Source: Reticulascus tulasneorum (Eukaryota; Ascomycota; Sordariomycetes; Glomerellales; Reticulascaceae). From it: 64,000 bases of DNA. Shown piece by piece: positions 59,067 to 64,000 of the stretch (position 1 is the stretch's first letter; every line of letters begins with the position of its first letter). The notes under the pieces are model-generated. The model saw only the letters and a program-made list of their open reading frames with translations. It searched no databases and was not told where the DNA came from. Where the stretch lies: NCBI GenBank assembly GCA_001557505.1, contig LSAX01000001.1, positions 1,178,001 to 1,242,000 of the forward strand, written 5' to 3'. The position numbers and the translations under genes were made by a program.

Positions 59067-60963
59067 TCCTGCTCCCTGCAGGACAGGAATAAGGATGACT
59101 CCCATATAGCGTAGCTATAGAATGGGGTTTAATGTGTCGACACCCCAAGCTAGCCATCAACCCACTTGCAGGTCACTTGGTCTCCTAGCCGCCTATGCTC
59201 AGGCTGGCTGAGGTCTACTCCCTACCCTCGTCTTGTGAACACCGGAACAGTCTGTTCAAATTGTGCATTTAGCAGCTTCTCCATGAATGGCTTCAGACTT
59301 TGAGGACCACTGTTCCTTGTCTAAAATGAATGGCCACGTTCTGGCCGCAATTGGCTCCTTGCTGTCCCTGGGCGGCGGTCGTTGTTCAAACCACCAGCTG
59401 GAAGGGAGTGAATACCTTGACTACAGCAGGCAAGTAAAGTGCTTCCCGTACTCTTTGGGGATTAAGCAGCAGGATCCTGATAATCGAGCTGAGCTGATCT
59501 TTTTCTTGGCAGCTTCATCATAAAACTATTACTCAATGGAGACCTTCAGGATCTGTAGTGTCTTGCCTTGCAGCTCGATGACGACGATATAACGAGGAAT
59601 GTGCCCAACAAGGTTGAGCCAGGCCAAGTTAAAATATGGCATGGCGAGCACGGAGCTTTCTTTCCCACAGGTCCGAGGCAGTGAAGAGCTCCAGTACTTA
59701 CGAAGTGTCTGCAGAGTTATCGACCGAATGATGCCGATATCCGACAATGAAGTTAAGTTCTTAGTCGATACACCGAGCAGCCATATCACCGGATACCCGC
59801 CGACATTGGTATATAGTTTTCGCATAATAGGGGCAAAATCTCTCGAGTCCTGATTCTGTGTTATGGGTCCATTCAGCACCGGGACTGATGCCGAAGGTGA
59901 AGGACCTCACTCCTCACTCTCTCCATCTGCACCAGGGGCGCATGGGTAGGAATATAAGCGAATAAATGTAGGTAAGCTCGCGGAAACTGATATCAAGGAT
60001 CGCCATATCATGACGACAGCGATGTATTTGGCCAGGTTCAGAAGCGAGGACCAGACATACCAGCACATCCCGGATGTGATGGCGGCGGTCGTCTAGCTTA
60101 ACAAGGATCTCTCGGAGGTTAGAGGCGCATCTGATAAATTTTTGGCCCAGGAAGACAAGTTATGAGATATATATATAGAAACGCGATAACTGTAGCTTGT
60201 GACTAGAGGTGGACGTCGGCAGCGTATGACAAGACTGACACACAGGCAAAATTGATACAACAAAAAGGCGGACAATAAAGATTCATGGCCGGAATCACAC
60301 TCGAGCTCCCTTGGATAGTGTGGGCTCACTTCCCCTCACCTGGGTTTTAGCGTTCTGTTGTATATTTACATATGAAAGTTGGGTAAATTGTCAGCAGGCC
60401 TTACCAGACATATAGAGTGGAGTCATTTGGCCTAGGAACTCCGGATGGTGTTGCTCGGCTTTCATCATCCATCAGCCTGTCCATCAACCGGGGTACCGTA
60501 ACTAGGGCTATACGTCGGTGCCGGATTGCGAAGGATCCAGCAGATTTCAAATTATTTAAGCTTTCCACATTGCGCCATCATCAGCAATCATCTTCGATGG
60601 CGCTCCGAATACCCGACGGCGATTATGACAAGACTGCTGGGTGGAGTACCATGTGCTTAGCGCATTGGAACACACTGAGTTTAGAAGAATAAAGTAGTGA
60701 TTGATGCTTATCACACTGCAATGTGTAAGATGTAGCTACTTGGATGCTGTGTTCAGCACGTGACTATTTGAATCCTTCTTTCAATAAACAAAAAGAATGT
60801 AAGGCAAAAAATCCAATATAAAAATCAAAAAAAAAATTCAAACACAATGACAGCCATACAGGAAGTAAAAGTAAACCCCACGGAGCCTACGATGCTGAAC
60901 ATCAGCAGGACCACAGAGTCGACACTCGATATCGATAGTCGATAAGACAAGACTGCCCTCCTT

Positions 60964-61736
60964 TTAGGCAGTAAAAGGAACTGCAGCCATGTCGTCACGA
61001 GTCTCCACTTTACTTTCGGCCTCGATTTGAGCGTCAATAAAGTCCTTGAGGGAAGTTTGGGCCTTAGCAAGCCTGGTAGTGGCGTAGAGATCGTTGGCCG
61101 TGAACCGCGTGAGGCAACGGAACTTGCGACGTCCTTCAACTCTGAAGCCAAGATAGTTGCAGTTGTAGTCGCCGAAGGGGAAAACGATGCAGTTCCCGTA
61201 TACGTTGCCGTCCACTATATATTCAAATCTTCAAGTCAGCAATCTGAATGTTTCTTTCTTCTTCCTTTTCTCTCTCCCAGTCTCTGTCTTTCTCCAAAGA
61301 TGAACATGATGTTGTACTTACACCCGATCATGGAACGGCCTCTGTTTTTGTAAATAGCTAAAAGTCCAATTATTAGTCCACAAACATCTTTAACACTTTC
61401 TGATATGGAAAGAGGGGTTTACTTACTCCAGTGGTACAGTGGGTTGTTGCTGAAATGCATCTCCAGCTCGTCGATGTTTTCTGGAGGAGTTTGAGGTGCG
61501 CAGCCGCTGCCTTTGCACCGCACACCTATCTTGCCGCCGCTAACATCCCCGTGGTCTTCCCAAATGGGACGACGAGTAGCCTCGTCACACCCGGCAGGCT
61601 CGGCCTCGAAAACCTGCCAGAGTATGGCTGGTCTGTTGATCCAGATCCACTCAACCCTATAAACGTCGAAGTTGGCTTGGGCCTGAGGCAGGAGGGCTGC
61701 TGCCATGAGAGCGATAGCTGGTAGAGTGAAGTGCAT
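60964..61736 (-). CDS. Small secreted protein with six cysteines
   Basis: Exons 61736-61427, 61357-61322 (36 nt) and 61214-60964 give 198 aa; phases 1 and 1 fit GTAAGT donors at both introns. An N-terminal signal peptide (MHFTLPAIALMAAALLPQAQA) is followed by NFDVYRVEWIW and a mature domain with six cysteines: AGCDEA, VRCKGSGCAP, GNCIVFPFGDYNCNY and FRCLTRF. The C-terminal ~40 residues are helical and polar. I do not recognise the family; extracellular small proteins of this kind are often candidate effectors, which here is only a guess. ATG 61736 starts the signal peptide. The TATA box at 61872-61879 sits about 136 nt upstream. Confidence 0.78.
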
Positions 61737-61871
61737 GGCTGCTGTGTTCAAGTAGATATCTAAATGAATAGTAGTAGATGAAAGGCAAGAAGGTTTGTAG
61801 ATGATGATGATGATCTGTATGCTTGATGTGAGAGTTATCTTGATGCTAATGAATAGGGAGCTTGGTCGCCA

Positions 61872-61879
61872 TTTATATA
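61872..61879 (-). promoter_or_regulatory. TATA box of the six-cysteine secreted protein
   Basis: Minus strand TATATAAA, identical to the element before the gene at 22164-23369. Confidence 0.55.
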
Positions 61880-63436
61880 CTTAAGTTCAACTCACCCATC
61901 TCTGAGCAGGTTCACGATGGCTGTGCTACCATGAGCCTTGTGCACAGAATACCCCTACCCCTCGAACAGAGTCAGATTCACTGCTGGTAGCAGATTGCTT
62001 CATGGTATCTGGGTTGTGATAGCATCCAAGTCGTTAGCCTTCGCTTTTGGAGCCCCGAGAAGCTTGCCTTGCTTCAGCTCCGCCAGCTCGGCTTGTGTAA
62101 CGCTACTATGTTCAAAGACTGTGGGCATTTCCAATGAGAGCCAATTAGCTGTCTGGATTGTTGCGCCAAGAACCTGGCTTTGGCAGGTTCTGAGCGTCTA
62201 CTTCTCATAAGAGCATTAGGTCCCCGCAACATACATTCGCTTTCGCTTGTAAGACTGCTAAGCCTCCTGCAGGATCAACCACTCTTCCATCACAGTTTTC
62301 CATAAGCAAATGTTACCAGCACATGTACGGAGGAATTGTATGGAATATTGAGTCTTCCTCCGTAACCCCCGCTTTAACGTGCAACCCCTTCTCTATGGTA
62401 CATTTTAGGGAGGGGCCTTATAGACTTTAACTACCTAGATCTCGTATCCGGCATGACTCCTCTCGATTATGGCAGATACCGGTAATACACTTTCACAGTT
62501 TAGGGTAACATTGCAGGATGTAAGACGGTTGAACTCCTCGGCCCAGAGTTTCTTCCACTCCAATCCAGCATGCTGTAAACCCTTCCGGGATCGCCGATGA
62601 GCGGCAGGAGCTGCAGACATTCCGGGCGGCTTTGATAGTTACAAGCTCCTATTCCGCCGGCCTGGACCGGACTTTCGGGATTCTTGGCAATTCCAGAAAG
62701 GACATACAGTTGGAAGTTGTTATAAAGCAGTTCTTTCTTAGGAAGAAACCCCCGAGATGATGAGAGAGTGATAGCAACAGAGTCTACATGCGATGATATC
62801 TTAAAACCTGTTTCAATTTGATGTACGAAAGCCATCAATATCCTCAGTTGACAAATTATTTTGATTAGTACAAGAGCCGGTAACTCATTCTTTAAAAACC
62901 GGTCTTGAAGACCAGCCCATATCATTATATGGTCACTTGGCACTAGTTGCTCTTAGACCAACACAATTCTGTCTCCAAATATCTAGTTACATATTACCAT
63001 TTACAGATTAGTCAATCATGCCCGAATATCGCGGGCGGAGGGTCGCAAGCTCTCCTTATAATGCTTTATTGAAAGAAATAACTTCTCAGCTGGGATACAC
63101 AACTGTCATAGTGGTGAAATCGACCGAACTGCTGCGCTTAACGATATAGGCACCTGAAATAGTTCTGTCCCGCTGCCACGCTGAGCCGAGGGCCACTGAA
63201 CCTGTGAAATTGTGGCACATAATTAATACTAGCGTATTATGAGCGTGCTTTCACAGTACCCAGGTAGTCGTAGAAGCTAGAGAGAGGTGTAATCCCCCCT
63301 TCGCCTCCTCCCTTCCACTTCTTCTAATACTTTCTAGAGGGTATTTTCAGAAATGAATAAGAGAAAGCGACAGAGAAGCGCCCTAGAACAAAGAATGAGC
63401 GACAAAAAGAAAAAGAAAAAAAAAAAGACCGGTTTA
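61880..63436. other. Intergenic, right end
   Basis: No gene recognised. A purine-rich, A-heavy stretch runs from 63393 to 63428. Open frames on either strand are short and motif-free. Confidence 0.45.
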
Positions 63437-63573
63437 AGGCTCATGCCAGATTCGAACTAGCGTTGCCCGGAATGTTTGGTATCAGCTAATTTTGGTGTTA
63501 GAATGTGAAATAAACTGCAAATTAGGAGGGGCAACATACAACCGAGAGTGATGACCAACTACACTAATGAGCC
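63437..63573 (-). tRNA. tRNA-like gene with a 64-nt intron (anticodon reads GTA if spliced at 37/38)
   Basis: The minus strand shows a perfect 7-bp acceptor stem (GGCTCAT / ATGAGCC), T8-A9, a D-arm GTGT...TCAC with A14, G18G19 and A21, an anticodon stem CTCGG/CCGGG (one G-T), a 4-nt variable loop, and a T-arm GCTAG-TTCGAAT-CTGGC. An insertion of about 64 nt sits where eukaryotic tRNA introns lie, between 37 and 38 (63535-63472). The anticodon would be GTA (Tyr), but base 37 is then T, not a purine, and fungal tRNA-Tyr normally starts with C1-G72 whereas this has G1-C72. It is therefore either an atypical tRNA, a misplaced anticodon boundary, or a pseudogene. Confidence 0.5.
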
Positions 63574-64000
63574 TGTGACGAAAAGTCTGTCTTAACATAA
63601 AATATATTCTCTTATTGTTCGGATCAACCTCGGAGTTTCTTCCGACGCCGGCACGTGCGTCAGGATCACCGAACCAGCGGGCACTGCGGTTTAGAGGGCC
63701 TAAATCGCTGGCCATTCGCACCAGACTTGCCATTACAACGTACATACATATGTACTTAACACTCTCGCGCCATCGGACACGTAGTTTCCTTCATTGCACA
63801 TCCCGATTCTGGCGGCGCGGTGGTGACACCGGCAATTGTCCAGCTAGCTACCTCAGGCTCAGCCGAAAGGTCTTTAGGGGGTTGGCCTCTGACCTGCGCA
63901 TTGGATACGGGCGCCATACTCAGCAACGGTCGGCATCGAGACATGAGCGTGCTGTCTGTTGTTCACTCAAAAGCAGCGGAATGGACAATAAATGCCCAGC
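63574..64000. other. Right edge, nothing recognised
   Basis: 427 bp without a supported coding or RNA feature. Confidence 0.45.

Larger units (their letters stand above)
56521..60963. other. Gene-poor region with simple and tandem repeats
   Basis: 4.4 kb without a supported gene. It holds GT/GGT-rich stretches (near 56950), a three-copy short motif at 57671-57724, the ~77-bp minisatellite and the C20 tract, described separately. A run (59599-59853, plus) of 84 open codons and its antisense are unremarkable. Confidence 0.45.

Overview
This is nuclear DNA of a filamentous ascomycete (Pezizomycotina, most likely a Sordariomycete). The evidence is short introns of about 50-180 nt with GT(A/G)AGT donors and CTAAC-like branch points, pyrimidine-rich leaders, two HET-domain genes, a DUF7707-type GPI protein, and housekeeping genes with fungal architecture (alpha-tubulin, PTA1/symplekin, DEP1, RPF2, NOP12, SHE3). 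I placed exons by hand from splice signals, reading phase and family conservation. No computation or database search was run.

Layout. 1-6.6 kb: the 5' part of phosphoglucomutase (runs off the left edge), an oligoribonuclease, a Gfo/Idh/MocA oxidoreductase and a single-pass S/T-rich membrane protein. 6.6-24 kb is an accessory region. It holds a cupin protein, a head-to-head pair of HET-domain genes, and on either side of that pair a duplicated segment. Each segment copy carries one version of a small cysteine-rich secreted protein: intact at 20.2-20.4 kb, broken at 11.1-11.3 kb. The rest of this region is gene-poor, apart from an orphan F-box-like gene at 22.2-23.4 kb. 24.5-32.6 kb: an amidoligase-fold protein, a DUF7707 GPI protein and a membrane-anchored 3-beta-HSD family SDR, separated by long noncoding stretches.

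33.7-55.2 kb is a conserved housekeeping block: an unrecognised 613-aa protein, alpha-tubulin, NOP12 and DEP1 (divergent), PTA1, SHE3 and RPF2. They cover microtubules, pre-rRNA processing, the Rpd3L histone deacetylase complex, mRNA 3'-end formation and mRNA transport. 55-64 kb is again gene-poor: a tiny soluble protein, a small secreted protein with six cysteines, a ~77-bp minisatellite, a C20 tract and an intron-bearing tRNA-like gene.

The most system-like feature is the 10.8-21.6 kb block: two divergent HET genes with unusual terminal hydrophobic regions, framed by two copies of a segment encoding a small cysteine-rich secreted protein. A role in allorecognition or biotic interaction is inference. 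Other points of note are a GC-AG intron in phosphoglucomutase, three housekeeping genes whose first coding exon is only 11-14 nt, and a fungal amidoligase with no evident partner.
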